Of a stretch of 64,000 bases of DNA, positions 9,012 to 17,415 are shown in pieces. Under the pieces are notes generated by a model. It was given only the letters and a program-made list of their open reading frames with translations. It had not been told where the DNA came from and made no database searches. The position numbers and the translations under genes were made by a program. Position 1 is the stretch's first letter, and every line of letters begins with the position of its first letter. The stretch is from Indibacter alkaliphilus LW1 (GTDB taxonomy: Bacteria > Bacteroidota > Bacteroidia > Cytophagales > Cyclobacteriaceae), in assembly GCF_000295935.2 (NCBI RefSeq), contig NZ_ALWO02000052.1, forward strand, positions 434,001-498,000, written 5' to 3'.

Positions 9012-9641
9012 TTAGTTTTTGCTCAAATATTCAGCAACACCTTCTCTGGTAGCAGACATAGCTTCTTTGCCTTCTTCCCAGTTAGCTGGACATACTTCAC
9101 CGAACTTTTCAACGTGCTGAAGTGCATCTACCAATCTGATCATTTCGTCAATGTTTCTTCCCAATGGAAGGTCATTGATGGTCTCGTGTCTTACTACACC
9201 AGCTTTATCGATCAAGAATGAACCTCTGAAAGCAACAGGCGCTCCTTCATAAGTCAAGTTACCTTCTTCGTCGTAGTTCCACTCTCCTGCCAATACGCCA
9301 AAGTTGTGGGCGATAGTTTTAGCCGGATCAGCTACAAGAGGATAAGTAACGCCTTCGATGCCACCGTTTGCTTTTGGGGTCATCAACCAAGCAAGGTGTG
9401 TTTCTTCAGTATCGGTGGAAGCACCTACTACTGCTACACCTCTTTTTTCGAACTCAGCAAGCTTCTCTTGAAATGCAAGGATTTCAGTCGGACATACAAA
9501 AGTGAAATCTTTTGGGTAAAAGAAGAATACCACTTCCTTGTTGCCGATGTATTGATCAAGAGAAAATCCTTCTACAATCTCTTCTCCGTTGATTACAGCT
9601 GGAGCTGAAAATAAAGGGGCTTTTTTTCCTACTAGTGACAT
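9012..9641 (-). CDS. 2-Cys peroxiredoxin (AhpC/Prx1 type)
   Basis: A 209-residue thiol peroxidase that reduces hydrogen peroxide and organic peroxides in the cytoplasm. The peroxidatic cysteine is C50 in DFTFVCPTEI and the resolving cysteine is C184 in GEVCPANW; the spacing and full length fit typical dimeric 2-Cys peroxiredoxins. AFRGSFLIDKAGVVRH is also characteristic. It lies 12 bases downstream of a PerR-like regulator gene and ends in a terminator, so the two form an operon that is probably peroxide-inducible. The reductant (AhpF or thioredoxin) is not encoded here. Confidence 0.95.
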   Translation of the reverse strand: MSLVGKKAPLFSAPAVINGEEIVEGFSLDQYIGNKEVVFFFYPKDFTFVCPTEILAFQEKLAEFEKRGVAVVGASTDTEETHLAWLMTPKANGGIEGVTYPLVADPAKTIAHNFGVLAGEWNYDEEGNLTYEGAPVAFRGSFLIDKAGVVRHETINDLPLGRNIDEMIRLVDALQHVEKFGEVCPANWEEGKEAMSATREGVAEYLSKN

Positions 9642-9653
9642 AATTTAATTGGT

Positions 9654-10088
9654 TTATTTTTGATTAAAATTTTTATTACTTTTTCTTCCTTTAAATACAA
9701 TTGATATTTCATCCACTTCAAAATCTTCAATCATTTGTTCAGCAATGATTTTTTGAATAGCTGATTCAAGTTTTTCATTCCGATAATCTTTGATTTCATG
9801 GGTATCTTTGCAATAAATGTGGCAATGTGCATCAATGATGGCATCGAACCTCATGACCCCATTCTGGTCCATGAATTTTTGTATCAGACCGTTTTGGACG
9901 AAACTGTCAAGCGTTTTGTACACAGTTCCCAAAGAAATACTAGGATTGGCATCAGTGATTTTTTCAAAAACCTGCTCAGCTGTAGGATGTCCTTCCATCT
10001 GATACAGTGAATCGTAGATCGCCCATCTTTGGTGGGTGAACTTCAATCCGCTTTCTGTAATTCGGGTTTTGATAATTTCTGAATCCAT
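9654..10088 (-). CDS. perR: Fur-family regulator, PerR-like
   Basis: A 144-residue Fur-superfamily repressor: an N-terminal winged helix (SGLKFTHQRWAIYDSLY, SLGTVYKTLDSF) and a C-terminal dimerisation domain. Residues matching the B. subtilis PerR regulatory metal site are all present: H34, D82 (RFD), H88 and H90 (AHCHIY) and D101 (IKDY). An Asp at the D85- and D104-equivalent positions favours PerR over Fur. The two CxxC pairs of the structural zinc site are missing; only C89 and C93 occur. It is followed by peroxiredoxin, and its leader holds a 7-1-7 repeat, consistent with autoregulation by peroxide. The PerR assignment is inference. Confidence 0.85.
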   Translation of the reverse strand: MDSEIIKTRITESGLKFTHQRWAIYDSLYQMEGHPTAEQVFEKITDANPSISLGTVYKTLDSFVQNGLIQKFMDQNGVMRFDAIIDAHCHIYCKDTHEIKDYRNEKLESAIQKIIAEQMIEDFEVDEISIVFKGRKSNKNFNQK

Positions 10089-10097
10089 TATTTTTGT

Positions 10098-10112
10098 TGA
10101 GAATAATTCTCA
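10098..10112. promoter_or_regulatory. Fur/PerR-type operator (7-1-7 inverted repeat)
   Basis: TGAGAAT-A-ATTCTCA is a perfect 7-1-7 palindrome, the architecture recognised by Fur-family dimers. It lies between the predicted transcription start and the perR ATG, about 10 bases upstream of the start codon, where a bound repressor would block transcription of perR and peroxiredoxin. Confidence 0.75.
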
Positions 10113-10128
10113 TTTGGAAATTGTTGCT

Positions 10129-10159
10129 CAAAGATAGTTATTACTCTTTGTATTTTCAA
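10129..10159 (-). promoter_or_regulatory. perR-peroxiredoxin promoter
   Basis: On the minus strand TATCTTTG (plus 10129-10136) is an exact TAnnTTTG -7 box, and TTG (plus 10157-10159) lies 20 bases upstream as the -33 box. The expected start is near 10122, giving a ~34-base leader that contains the 7-1-7 operator. Confidence 0.7.
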
Positions 10160-10394
10160 TTAAAAAATAGAATAATATTTCGTAATCGATTGCGAAAAGA
10201 TTATATAATAAAATTATATTTTGATTTGTTATTATTATCGAATCTATATTTTAATTAGTAAGCCCATGTCAAGTGTTTCATAAGAGATTTCCGGGAATTG
10301 CGTAAGTAAGTTTTGTAGTACAGGAGGGGATTCTGTAATTCTTTTTATTAAATTGTAGGCTTAATAATGATCGCCCGTATACTTTAAAGTCCTC
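10160..10394. other. AT-rich intergenic region with a near-perfect 20-bp palindrome
   Basis: This region between the divergent perR and phosphatase genes has no convincing ORF. It contains TTTCGTAATCGATTGCGAAA (10178-10197), a 20-base palindrome centred on ATCGAT with one mismatched pair. I found no exact TAnnTTTG box for the plus-strand gene at 10395; TAAGTTTTG near 10306 has one extra base in the spacer. The palindrome may be an operator for the phosphatase gene, but nothing shows this directly. Confidence 0.4.
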
Positions 10395-10880
10395 ATGATT
10401 AAAGTTTTGTTCGTTTGTTTAGGTAATATCTGTAGGTCACCACTGGCAGAAGCCATATTCAATCATAAGCTCCATAATCTTGGTTTAGTGCAAAAATTTC
10501 AAAGCGATAGTTGTGGTACTTCTGATTATCATATTGGAGAGTTGCCTGATGAAAGGACGATCGCCTGCGCCAAGAGACATCAAATTCCAATCAATCACCG
10601 GGCAAGGCAGCTCAATCGGGTAGACATCAGAGAGTTTGATTACATTCTGGCTATGGATCAGTCTAATAAGCAAAATATTCTTGAGCTTATTCAAAAATGC
10701 AACCTTCAACATGAGCAATTATACCTGATTCGGGAGTTTCAGCCTGATGCAAATCATCTCGATGTTCCGGATCCTTATTATGGGGGAGAAGATGGTTTTG
10801 AAAATGTTTATCAGATATTAGACAAATCCATAGATAAATTTCTCGAACATCTCAAGGTGGAGCATCAAGCATATGTTTGA
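10395..10880 (+). CDS. Low-molecular-weight protein tyrosine phosphatase
   Basis: A 161-residue cytoplasmic phosphatase. The P-loop VCLGNICRS near the N-terminus gives the CX5R signature with nucleophile C8 and R14. The general acid is in LDVPDPYYGG near the C-terminus, in the DPYY context typical of the family. Members dephosphorylate tyrosine residues or low-molecular-weight phosphoesters; in bacteria they often oppose BY-kinases, but no kinase is nearby. It overlaps the next gene by 8 bases, so the two are translationally coupled. Confidence 0.95.
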   Translation: MIKVLFVCLGNICRSPLAEAIFNHKLHNLGLVQKFQSDSCGTSDYHIGELPDERTIACAKRHQIPINHRARQLNRVDIREFDYILAMDQSNKQNILELIQKCNLQHEQLYLIREFQPDANHLDVPDPYYGGEDGFENVYQILDKSIDKFLEHLKVEHQAYV

Positions 10881-11748
10881 TAACCTTGAACTGTTCAATA
10901 AAGTGATTTTTCGGAGTCTTGGTAGGCAGATTCCAATTGCCCAGGCCAAACTCATCGCAGCAGGAACTATCAATCAAGGCATTTTTATAGAAACTTCAGA
11001 CGGGAATTTTTTTCTTAAACTCAATTTCCAGCCAAAATCTGATATTTTTGAAAAAGAATCCGAAGGGCTTAAAGTCCTGAAAAAAAATACGCCACTTCAA
11101 GTCCCGGAAGTTTTTGGGTTTGGCAAAATAGGTGATCAGAACTATCTGCTGATGGAATGGATTCAATCCGGACGTGGCAATGGCTCTTATTGGAAGGAGT
11201 TAGGTTTAGGTTTGGCACAAATGCATATGGCCAGCCAAGCAGACTTTGGCTTTGAAACAGACAATTACATAGCTTCTCTAGATCAGCAGAACAGCTCGAA
11301 GGGGACGTGGGCTGATTTTTTTGTAGAGAATCGCTTAGAGCCCATGATTGGCAAAGCTTATTACGAAGGGCTGGTAGATCTGGAGTTTTATAAACGGTTT
11401 CAAAAGACCTACCCTTTGATGGAGAAGATATTTCCCAAAGAGAGACCGGCTTTGATTCATGGGGATCTTTGGTCAGGAAATATCATGTCTGGGACAGATG
11501 GAACTCCAGTGCTGATTGATCCCGCAGTTTATTATGGGCATAGAGAAATGGATCTTGCTTTCTCCAGATTGTTTGGAGGCTTTGACGAGGAATTTTATGA
11601 GGCCTATCATACGCTTTTCCCTTTAGAGCCTGATTTTCAGGCACGGATACCTGTTTACAATCTTTATCCTTTATTGGTACATTTGCTTCTTTTTGGAAAA
11701 AGCTACTTATCAGGTATCAAAAAAACTGTAGATAAGCTATTGGGCTGA
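10873..11748 (+). CDS. Fructosamine kinase family protein
   Basis: A 291-residue aminoglycoside-phosphotransferase-fold kinase. The N-lobe has FFLKLNF, with the likely ATP-binding Lys near 49. The catalytic loop is IHGDLWSGNIM (H196-G-D198, N203) and the metal Asp is D216 in LIDPAVYYGHREMDLAF. These match the fructosamine/ketosamine-3-kinase family, which phosphorylates fructosamine-type glycation adducts so that they break down. Length is normal. It is translationally coupled to the upstream phosphatase and ends convergent with aspartate kinase, overlapping it by 12 bases. Confidence 0.9.
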   Translation: MFDNLELFNKVIFRSLGRQIPIAQAKLIAAGTINQGIFIETSDGNFFLKLNFQPKSDIFEKESEGLKVLKKNTPLQVPEVFGFGKIGDQNYLLMEWIQSGRGNGSYWKELGLGLAQMHMASQADFGFETDNYIASLDQQNSSKGTWADFFVENRLEPMIGKAYYEGLVDLEFYKRFQKTYPLMEKIFPKERPALIHGDLWSGNIMSGTDGTPVLIDPAVYYGHREMDLAFSRLFGGFDEEFYEAYHTLFPLEPDFQARIPVYNLYPLLVHLLLFGKSYLSGIKKTVDKLLG

Positions 11749-13011
11749 AGGCTGAATGACTGCTTGGAAAGTGGCTCTTGTTATCTGTTCCAATAGTAAA
11801 GGCTGCTCTCCCAAAATTTCCTTGACCAAGGCAGCATTATGATTTTTGATGGTAAGCAGCTGTAAACCTGAATTGTATTTGATTTCATAAACTGCCTTTA
11901 ACTTTTCTGTAAGCTTTTCCAATTTAAATATTTGGTTGTCCATGACCAATGAAATACTGATTGCAGAAGTTTGAAGCAGGTTTACCCGTAGTTTCAACTT
12001 TTCAAGCTCCCCATAGATCTGATGTAGATGGGCCTCACTGATAAATGTGAAATCAGTCACCTTAAAGCTGACCAAAATCTGTTGGTCTTTTACAACAATA
12101 CAAGGAACAGTATTCGGTTGTTTTACGCCGTGTATTTTTGTCCCTGCGGCATCAGGGTCCAAAAAGGATTTCACAAACAATGGGATGTTTTGATTGGCAA
12201 GTGGTTTAATTGTTTTGGGATGAATGACAGATGCTCCATAGTAGGTCAACTCTGCTGCTTCCCGGTAATCCAGCTCATCGAACTTTACAGTTTTTTCAAA
12301 CCTTTTTGGGTCAGCATTGAGGACTCCCGGCACATCTTTCCATATCGTAACAGACGCTGCACCTAGACAGGCAGCTAAAATGGCTGCGGTAAAATCAGAG
12401 CCTTCTCTACCTAATGTTGTGGTCTTTCCGGACGCAGCGCCTGATATAAATCCCTGAGTCAAAACAGGGAATTGTTCCAATTTGGGGAGAAGTTGCTTTT
12501 TGATATTCTTCTTACTTTTTTCCCAGTTTACTTTGGCAAATCGAAAGTCTTCATTGGTTTCAATCAAATCTCTGGCATCTTGCCAAAGGCAAAAGATGTT
12601 TTTCAAACAAAGGTATTCGTGCACTATTCTTGAAGCGACCAATTCTCCAAAACAGATGATGCTGTCATAGAATTCATCGTAATTTTCTTTGCTAAGCGAA
12701 TAGTCAAGTGCATTTGAGAGTTTTAAAAATTGATTTTCAAGAGTCGGGAAAATGGGATGATTTTCCGGGAAAATGGTTTGACAAATGTCTAAGTGATAAT
12801 TTTTTAAAATTGTAATATTTGAAGAATACTCTTTCATATCCATTTTTTTGGAAATAATGACTTCCAAAGCATTTGTTGTCTTTCCCATTGCCGAAACCAC
12901 GATTACAGTGTGATTTCGCAATCGATTGTGCAAAATTTTGGAAAGGTTTATGATAGAATTCGCATCTTTTATCGAAGCGCCGCCAAATTTGAAAACAAAT
13001 GTTTTTGCCAT
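11737..13011 (-). CDS. Aspartate kinase
   Basis: A 424-residue monofunctional aspartokinase, which makes aspartyl phosphate in the first step to lysine, threonine and methionine. The N-terminal kinase signature is KTFVFKFGGASIKDANSI. The core has TQGFISG, TTTLGREGSDFTAAILAA and WKDVPGVLNADPKRF, and YYGASVIHPKTIKPL precedes the ACT region (about 300-420), which probably mediates feedback control. There is no homoserine dehydrogenase fusion. The 3' end overlaps the convergent fructosamine kinase by 12 bases. It diverges from fbp across a 59-base gap that must hold both promoters. Confidence 0.95.
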   Translation of the reverse strand: MAKTFVFKFGGASIKDANSIINLSKILHNRLRNHTVIVVSAMGKTTNALEVIISKKMDMKEYSSNITILKNYHLDICQTIFPENHPIFPTLENQFLKLSNALDYSLSKENYDEFYDSIICFGELVASRIVHEYLCLKNIFCLWQDARDLIETNEDFRFAKVNWEKSKKNIKKQLLPKLEQFPVLTQGFISGAASGKTTTLGREGSDFTAAILAACLGAASVTIWKDVPGVLNADPKRFEKTVKFDELDYREAAELTYYGASVIHPKTIKPLANQNIPLFVKSFLDPDAAGTKIHGVKQPNTVPCIVVKDQQILVSFKVTDFTFISEAHLHQIYGELEKLKLRVNLLQTSAISISLVMDNQIFKLEKLTEKLKAVYEIKYNSGLQLLTIKNHNAALVKEILGEQPLLLEQITRATFQAVIQPSAQ

Positions 13012-13070
13012 TAAAATTTATTTGTAATTTTCGAAAGATATAAACCCTAAATATAATTTTTCTAATATTT

Positions 13071-14105
13071 ATGAAAATTAAACATTATACTCCAGACCAA
13101 TCTGGCCTCGCTTATTCTGTAGGTGTCACATTGGACAGATTCATCAAGATCAAACAAGAAGATTTTCCTTTTGCATCGGGAGAATTGTCCCAGTTGCTCA
13201 GAGATATTGCACTGGCGTCAAAGATAGTAAATCGGGAAACCAATCGTGCAGGACTGGCCAATATTGGGGGAGCTTTCGGGCAGACCAATGTGCAAGGTGA
13301 GGAGCAGCAAAAGCTGGACGTCATTGCGAATATCCGTTTTATGAGGGCTTTGTCCAAAGGTGGAGAAGTAAGTGCCATTGTGTCAGAAGAGGACGATGAG
13401 GTCATAGATTTACAGAATAAATCCGGGAAATATGTAGTGGCCATAGACCCGCTTGATGGTTCATCCAATATTGATGTGAACATTTCTATAGGTACTATTT
13501 TTTCAATTTACAGAAGAGTGACACCTATTGGGAGCCCGATTCAGATTGAAGATGTAATGCAGCCAGGGTGTAATCAAGTAGCCTCAGGGTATGTGTTATA
13601 TGGTTCTTCTACAATGATGGTTTACACTACTGGGCATGGTGTGAATGGCTTTACTTATGAGCCATCTTTAGGTGAGTTTTTCCTTTCTCATCCTGACATG
13701 AAGGCTCCACGTGATGGTAAAATTTACAGTATCAATGAGGGTACTTTCAATCATTTCGATAAGGGCTTGAAGTCTTATATCGAGGAATGTAAAAATAGAG
13801 AGTATAGTGCAAGATATATTGGAAGTTTAGTGGCTGATTTTCACCGGAATCTTCTCAAAGGCGGAATTTACATCTACCCGGCTACATCCAAAGCACCAAA
13901 TGGAAAACTTAGATTGCTCTATGAGGCAAATGCTTTGGCGTTTATAGCAGAACAGGCTGGTGCAAAAGCCACTGATGGAAAACAGAGGATTTTGGAAATC
14001 GAACCGACTTCCTTACATCAGAGGACCCCATTGTATATTGGATCTTCCAAAATGGTGGATGAAGTAGAGCGGTTTCAAAAAGTAAAGGTTCACTCAGTTA
14101 TTTAA
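13071..14105 (+). CDS. fbp: Fructose-1,6-bisphosphatase class 1
   Basis: A 344-residue cytoplasmic enzyme that hydrolyses fructose-1,6-bisphosphate to fructose-6-phosphate in gluconeogenesis. The metal-binding site has E106/E107 in VSEEDDE and the signature DPLDGSSN at 126-133. The C-terminal part has [21 protein letters not shown], with the catalytic-site Glu of the family, and the ending [13 protein letters not shown] is typical. Length is normal. It diverges from the aspartate kinase gene and ends at a strong hairpin shared with the convergent small gene. Confidence 0.97.
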   Translation: MKIKHYTPDQSGLAYSVGVTLDRFIKIKQEDFPFASGELSQLLRDIALASKIVNRETNRAGLANIGGAFGQTNVQGEEQQKLDVIANIRFMRALSKGGEVSAIVSEEDDEVIDLQNKSGKYVVAIDPLDGSSNIDVNISIGTIFSIYRRVTPIGSPIQIEDVMQPGCNQVASGYVLYGSSTMMVYTTGHGVNGFTYEPSLGEFFLSHPDMKAPRDGKIYSINEGTFNHFDKGLKSYIEECKNREYSARYIGSLVADFHRNLLKGGIYIYPATSKAPNGKLRLLYEANALAFIAEQAGAKATDGKQRILEIEPTSLHQRTPLYIGSSKMVDEVERFQKVKVHSVI

Positions 14106-14111
14106 CAAGAA

Positions 14112-14136
14112 GGGTCGCCAGACATCCTGGCGACCC
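14112..14136. terminator. Convergent hairpin between fbp and the small gene
   Basis: GGGTCGCCAG (14112-14121) and CTGGCGACCC (14127-14136) form a perfect 10-bp GC-rich stem with a 5-base loop. The T tract after it is weak (ATTTATA). It lies just after fbp and a few bases past the stop of the opposing gene, so it may serve both directions. Confidence 0.65.
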
Positions 14137-14138
14137 AT

Positions 14139-14438
14139 TTATAGTGAGCTGTATTTCCTTCGGATTTCGATTTTTTTTCTTTGTCGGGCAATAAATGCCT
14201 GAGCAAGGTCTCTTGAAATATTTTCAGGCTTAGATTCATTAAGAATTCTTTTCAGGTCTTTCTCACCAATATCTATCCGGTAGCAAATTTGCAATAAGCG
14301 CTCAAAATCCCTATCCAGTAATCTGGAAATTGCCTTGGACAGCACCTCTGTCAATTGTTTTTCATCAATGTGATCTTTTTGAACACTTAATTCAAATTCC
14401 CTTTGTAGGGACTGAGTGATTTCTTCCAATAATTCCAT
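14139..14438 (-). CDS. Small conserved-looking protein of unknown function
   Basis: A 99-residue, highly charged, apparently all-helical protein with no signal, membrane segment or cysteine motif. It contains SRLLDRDFERLLQICYRID and ends in basic residues (RQRKKIEIRRKY). I believe similar small proteins occur near housekeeping genes in Bacteroidota, but I cannot name the family. It is a single gene convergent with fbp, starting from an ATG at 14438. Codon use resembles its neighbours. Confidence 0.7.
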   Translation of the reverse strand: MELLEEITQSLQREFELSVQKDHIDEKQLTEVLSKAISRLLDRDFERLLQICYRIDIGEKDLKRILNESKPENISRDLAQAFIARQRKKIEIRRKYSSL

Positions 14439-14500
14439 GGTGAAAGGTATTTGAAAAACCTATGGGAAAACAAAAGATGAAGTAAAACTTTGACAAATCA

Positions 14501-14528
14501 AAAAAGCTGCCAGAATCAACTGACAGCT
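14501..14528 (-). terminator. Intrinsic terminator of the DUF5606 gene
   Basis: AGCTGCCAG (14505-14513) pairs with CTGACAGCT (14520-14528) with one mismatch. Read on the minus strand the stem runs into a T tract (plus-strand A run 14499-14505). It lies 25 bases past the DUF5606 stop. Confidence 0.75.
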
Positions 14529-14553
14529 CTACAAAGCTTTGATAATTTAGAGG

Positions 14554-14988
14554 CTATTCGGCTGTATTTTCACCTTCTTCGGAAGTGTCTTCTTCCTTGA
14601 GGGCTTCAGGAACATTGTTTCTGATGATTTTATACCAAGCAACCAGTTTCTTGATATCAGAAGGGTAGACTTTACTTTCGTCGTAGTCAGGTAGCACATG
14701 CTTTAGGAAAGCTCTTAATTCGTCAGCGTCAGCACCATTTTCAAGTCCAAGGTCACCTTCAAACTCTTTTTCAATGTTTTTCATCACATCCTGAAGAGGT
14801 GTGGCCCCTTCTTCATTCATGGTATAGATGGAGATTTCGGCGAGAATGCTTACTCTATGGCTAGCACCTACTACAAGCTTGGATTTTTTTTCGTCCATGC
14901 TTTCTAATATTACCCCACCTTTAGTTGGCTTTAATATTTTGTAAAGTCCGGGTTTTCCGGAAACTGTTGCGATTTCGTTAAAATTCAT
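14554..14988 (-). CDS. DUF5606 domain protein
   Basis: A 144-residue protein whose N-terminus NFNEIATVSGKPGLYKILKP and following GGVILESMDEKKSKLVV match the Bacteroidota-specific DUF5606 family as I remember it. The first ~70 residues look like a small beta-barrel, and a helical part follows (LRAFLKHVLPDYDESKVYPS). The tail is acidic (KEEDTSEEGENTAE). No enzyme motif is visible and the function is unknown. It has its own promoter and terminator, so it is a single transcription unit. Confidence 0.88.
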   Translation of the reverse strand: MNFNEIATVSGKPGLYKILKPTKGGVILESMDEKKSKLVVGASHRVSILAEISIYTMNEEGATPLQDVMKNIEKEFEGDLGLENGADADELRAFLKHVLPDYDESKVYPSDIKKLVAWYKIIRNNVPEALKEEDTSEEGENTAE

Positions 14989-15010
14989 AAACTATACGGT
15001 TTTGAGGGTA

Positions 15011-15040
15011 CAAATATAGAACATGTCTGACAATGCCCAA
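15011..15040 (-). promoter_or_regulatory. Promoter of the DUF5606 gene
   Basis: On the minus strand TATATTTG (plus 15011-15018) matches TAnnTTTG, with TTG (plus 15038-15040) 19 bases upstream. Transcription would start near 15004, giving a ~16-base leader before the ATG at 14988. Confidence 0.65.
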
Positions 15041-15043
15041 GCC

Positions 15044-15652
15044 TTACTTGAGGCTATCGTAATATTCCTTTACTTCTTCATCGAAAAAAGTCAAGACATC
15101 TTCTTTGCCTTCAGATGATTGAGCAGAAGTAACAAAGAATTGAGGATCTTCTCCAAAAATTTTCACGCACTCATTCAAAAATTTCTGGATATTTTGCTGC
15201 GTCTTGGATTTAGCCTGTTTGTCTGATTTGGTAAAAATCAAGATAAAAGGAATGTCATTTTCCCCACACCAAGTAATGAATTCCAAGTCAATTTTTTGTG
15301 GTTCAAGCCTACTGTCCACCAAGACGCACAGAGCTACAAGATTATCCCTATTGGTCAGGTAGTTGCTGATCATTTTTTCCCAGGTGGACTTTATACCTTT
15401 GCTTACTTTGGCAAACCCATAACCTGGAAGATCGACCATATACCAATTGCCATTGATGACAAAATGATTGATCAACTGTGTTTTACCAGGTTTGCCTGAA
15501 GTTTTTGCCAGGTTTTTGTTATTGGTCAGCATATTGATCAGGGAGCTTTTACCCACATTGGACCTGCCGATAAAGGCAAATTCAGGCTTGGTAGGCTCCG
15601 GACATTTTTTGTAGTCCGTATTACTGATGACGAATTGGGCATTTTTGATCAT
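15044..15652 (-). CDS. engB: Ribosome biogenesis GTP-binding protein EngB/YihA
   Basis: A 202-residue essential GTPase acting in 50S assembly. The motifs are G1 FIGRSNVGKSSLINML, G3 DLPGYGFAKV and G4 TKSDKQ, with the TSAQSSEG loop as G5. I start it at the ATG at 15652 (MIKNAQFVISN), which puts 25 residues before the G1 strand as in YsxC/YihA. A TTG 18 bases further upstream is in frame but sits inside a TACCTTTG box (15668-15675), which argues against it. The gene diverges from ubiE. Confidence 0.95.
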   Translation of the reverse strand: MIKNAQFVISNTDYKKCPEPTKPEFAFIGRSNVGKSSLINMLTNNKNLAKTSGKPGKTQLINHFVINGNWYMVDLPGYGFAKVSKGIKSTWEKMISNYLTNRDNLVALCVLVDSRLEPQKIDLEFITWCGENDIPFILIFTKSDKQAKSKTQQNIQKFLNECVKIFGEDPQFFVTSAQSSEGKEDVLTFFDEEVKEYYDSLK

Positions 15653-15667
15653 GGTGATACTTTTTTG

Positions 15668-15675
15668 CAAAGGTA
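15668..15675 (-). promoter_or_regulatory. Possible -7 box of engB
   Basis: TACCTTTG on the minus strand matches TAnnTTTG, but no -33 TTG lies at the usual 17-23 base spacing. Transcription would start about 9 bases before the chosen ATG. Confidence 0.35.
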
Positions 15676-15826
15676 AGTCTTTTGTTCAATTTACCCGAAA
15701 GTAGAATTTTACCTAATTTTAATTATAAACCTCAAGACTGTACCTTCTCCTTTTTCTGATTACTTATCAACATTTTTCATATGCTCGGGTTTACTTAGTA
15801 ATATTGCACAAAATTAATAGAGACAG

Positions 15827-16549
15827 ATGTCAGTAGTACCATACAAAGACAAGCAGGAAGGGAAGAAGGAGCAGGTAGCTGAAATGTTTAACAACATCAG
15901 CAAAAAATATGATTTTTTGAATCATTTGCTCAGCCTAGGAATAGATATCATCTGGAGGAAAAAAGCCATCAAACTTCTCAAAAAAGACCAGCCCAAACTG
16001 ATATTGGACATTGCCACCGGTACAGGTGATTTTGCCATTGAAGCCTTGGCCCTGAACCCTGATAAGGTGATTGGAGTGGATATCTCTGAAGGTATGCTGA
16101 ATGAAGGTCGGAAAAAAATGAAGAAGCGCAAACTGGATCATATCATAGATATGCAGCTTGGCGATTCTGAGAAGTTATTATTTGAAGATAATAAGTTTGA
16201 TGCAGTCATCGTTTCTTTTGGAGTTAGAAACTTTGAAAATCTTGAAAAAGGACTAGCCGATATGCATAGAGTCCTCAGACCAGGAGGTAAAACAGTTATT
16301 GTGGAGTTTTCTAAACCTAAGAAATTTCCGATGAAGCAAGGATATAATTTTTATTTCAAATATATTTTGCCTCAAATCGGTAAATTGGTTTCCAAAGATA
16401 ATTCTGCTTATACTTATCTTCCAGAATCTGTTCAGGTATTTCCTGATGGAACGGATTTTCTTGCAATCTTGGAGAAAGTTGGCTTTAAAAACACACAATG
16501 CAAACCACTAACATTCGGTATCAGCTCCATATACATTGGGGAAAAATAG
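15827..16549 (+). CDS. ubiE: Demethylmenaquinone methyltransferase
   Basis: A 240-residue SAM-dependent methyltransferase catalysing the last step of menaquinone synthesis. It has the family N-terminus ([20 protein letters not shown]), the SAM motif [27 protein letters not shown], and the late signatures [14 protein letters not shown] and MHRVLRPGG. Since Bacteroidota use menaquinone, menG/ubiE in the menaquinone role is expected, and it would feed the ACIII and cbb3 chains encoded later in the window. The porT-like gene starts 52 bases inside its 3' end in another frame, so the two are cotranscribed. Confidence 0.95.
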   Translation: MSVVPYKDKQEGKKEQVAEMFNNISKKYDFLNHLLSLGIDIIWRKKAIKLLKKDQPKLILDIATGTGDFAIEALALNPDKVIGVDISEGMLNEGRKKMKKRKLDHIIDMQLGDSEKLLFEDNKFDAVIVSFGVRNFENLEKGLADMHRVLRPGGKTVIVEFSKPKKFPMKQGYNFYFKYILPQIGKLVSKDNSAYTYLPESVQVFPDGTDFLAILEKVGFKNTQCKPLTFGISSIYIGEK

Positions 16550-17316
16550 TCCTGCTTTGTCTGGGTTTCCTTTTTTGCAATCAGGAACTTTCTGCACAGG
16601 CCAGGTTTAATGCGATAAGTAAAGCCGGCCAAGATGAAAAACTCCTGTCTTACGGCTTTTTTCTTGCAGGACATACCAATTATTATCAGCTCAAGTATTC
16701 TGAAGCTTTTATGGACCCAGGCAATGTCCAAACATCCCGGGTGAGAAGTGTGGTGCCCGTATATTCACCTGGATTTTCTTTGGGCTTTTTGGCTGTATTC
16801 AGAGTTCATGATCAGTTCAATATTATGTTGACCCCCAAAATCGGGTTTTATGAATTTCGGACTGATATTAACTTCTTTGGAGATCCGCAAAACCTTGACC
16901 CAAGTCTTGTTCAGACAAATCCTGATATTCCTGTAAATGAGAGTTTACAGCAATCCGGAACAAGAAGTGTAGTGACAGAGTCTACCATGATTGAGCTTCC
17001 TTTAATCTTCAAATACAAGGCACAACGCTTTAATAACAACAGGATGTTTTTTACCGGAGGAGGAAGTGTGCTGTGGAGGACTAAGGATCAGGAAGAAGCT
17101 GACCTGGAAGCTTTGGTCACCACAGGGAGAGATTTTACTTTGGACATTGGGATGGGTTTTGATCTTTATTTCAAATACTTCAAATTTTCACCTGAAATTA
17201 GGTTCTCACATGGTCTAGTTAACCTTTATAGACCTGAGGAGACAGATCCCGCATTCCGTGATGCCATTTCTGAAATCAGAAGAAAGTCAATCACCCTCTA
17301 TCTGCACTTTCAATAA
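16498..17316 (+). CDS. porT: PorT-like outer-membrane protein (T9SS)
   Basis: A 272-residue protein with a signal-like hydrophobic stretch ([17 protein letters not shown], about 17-33) and alternating beta-strand patterns ([50 protein letters not shown]), ending in the strand TLYLHFQ. The porin-like eight-strand pattern, length and position after ubiE fit PorT, an outer-membrane component of type IX secretion, as I recall from other Bacteroidota. The ATG at 16498 overlaps ubiE by 52 bases, which is long; no later Met precedes the signal region. It ends in a strong terminator. Confidence 0.75.
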   Translation: MQTTNIRYQLHIHWGKIVLLCLGFLFCNQELSAQARFNAISKAGQDEKLLSYGFFLAGHTNYYQLKYSEAFMDPGNVQTSRVRSVVPVYSPGFSLGFLAVFRVHDQFNIMLTPKIGFYEFRTDINFFGDPQNLDPSLVQTNPDIPVNESLQQSGTRSVVTESTMIELPLIFKYKAQRFNNNRMFFTGGGSVLWRTKDQEEADLEALVTTGRDFTLDIGMGFDLYFKYFKFSPEIRFSHGLVNLYRPEETDPAFRDAISEIRRKSITLYLHFQ

Positions 17317-17352
17317 AAAAGGAGGACATCATGTAGATGCCCTCCTTTTTTA
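17315..17352 (+). terminator. Terminator of ubiE-porT
   Basis: AAAAAGGAGG...CATC pairs with GATG...CCTCCTTTTT around a short loop and is followed by more T. The A and T flanks also make it a plausible terminator for the convergent sugar dehydrogenase gene. Confidence 0.85.
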
Positions 17353-17415
17353 TTGATTAGAAAAAAAGTTTCAAAAATTAACTTTCACTCAACCTTAATT
17401 CTATTATTGGTTGGA

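Noticed and set aside
12913-12935. AATCGATTGCGAAA shared with the palindrome at 10178-10197
   Set aside because: A 14-base match is expected by chance between two places in 64 kb, and the copy at 12.9 kb lies inside the aspartate kinase coding sequence.
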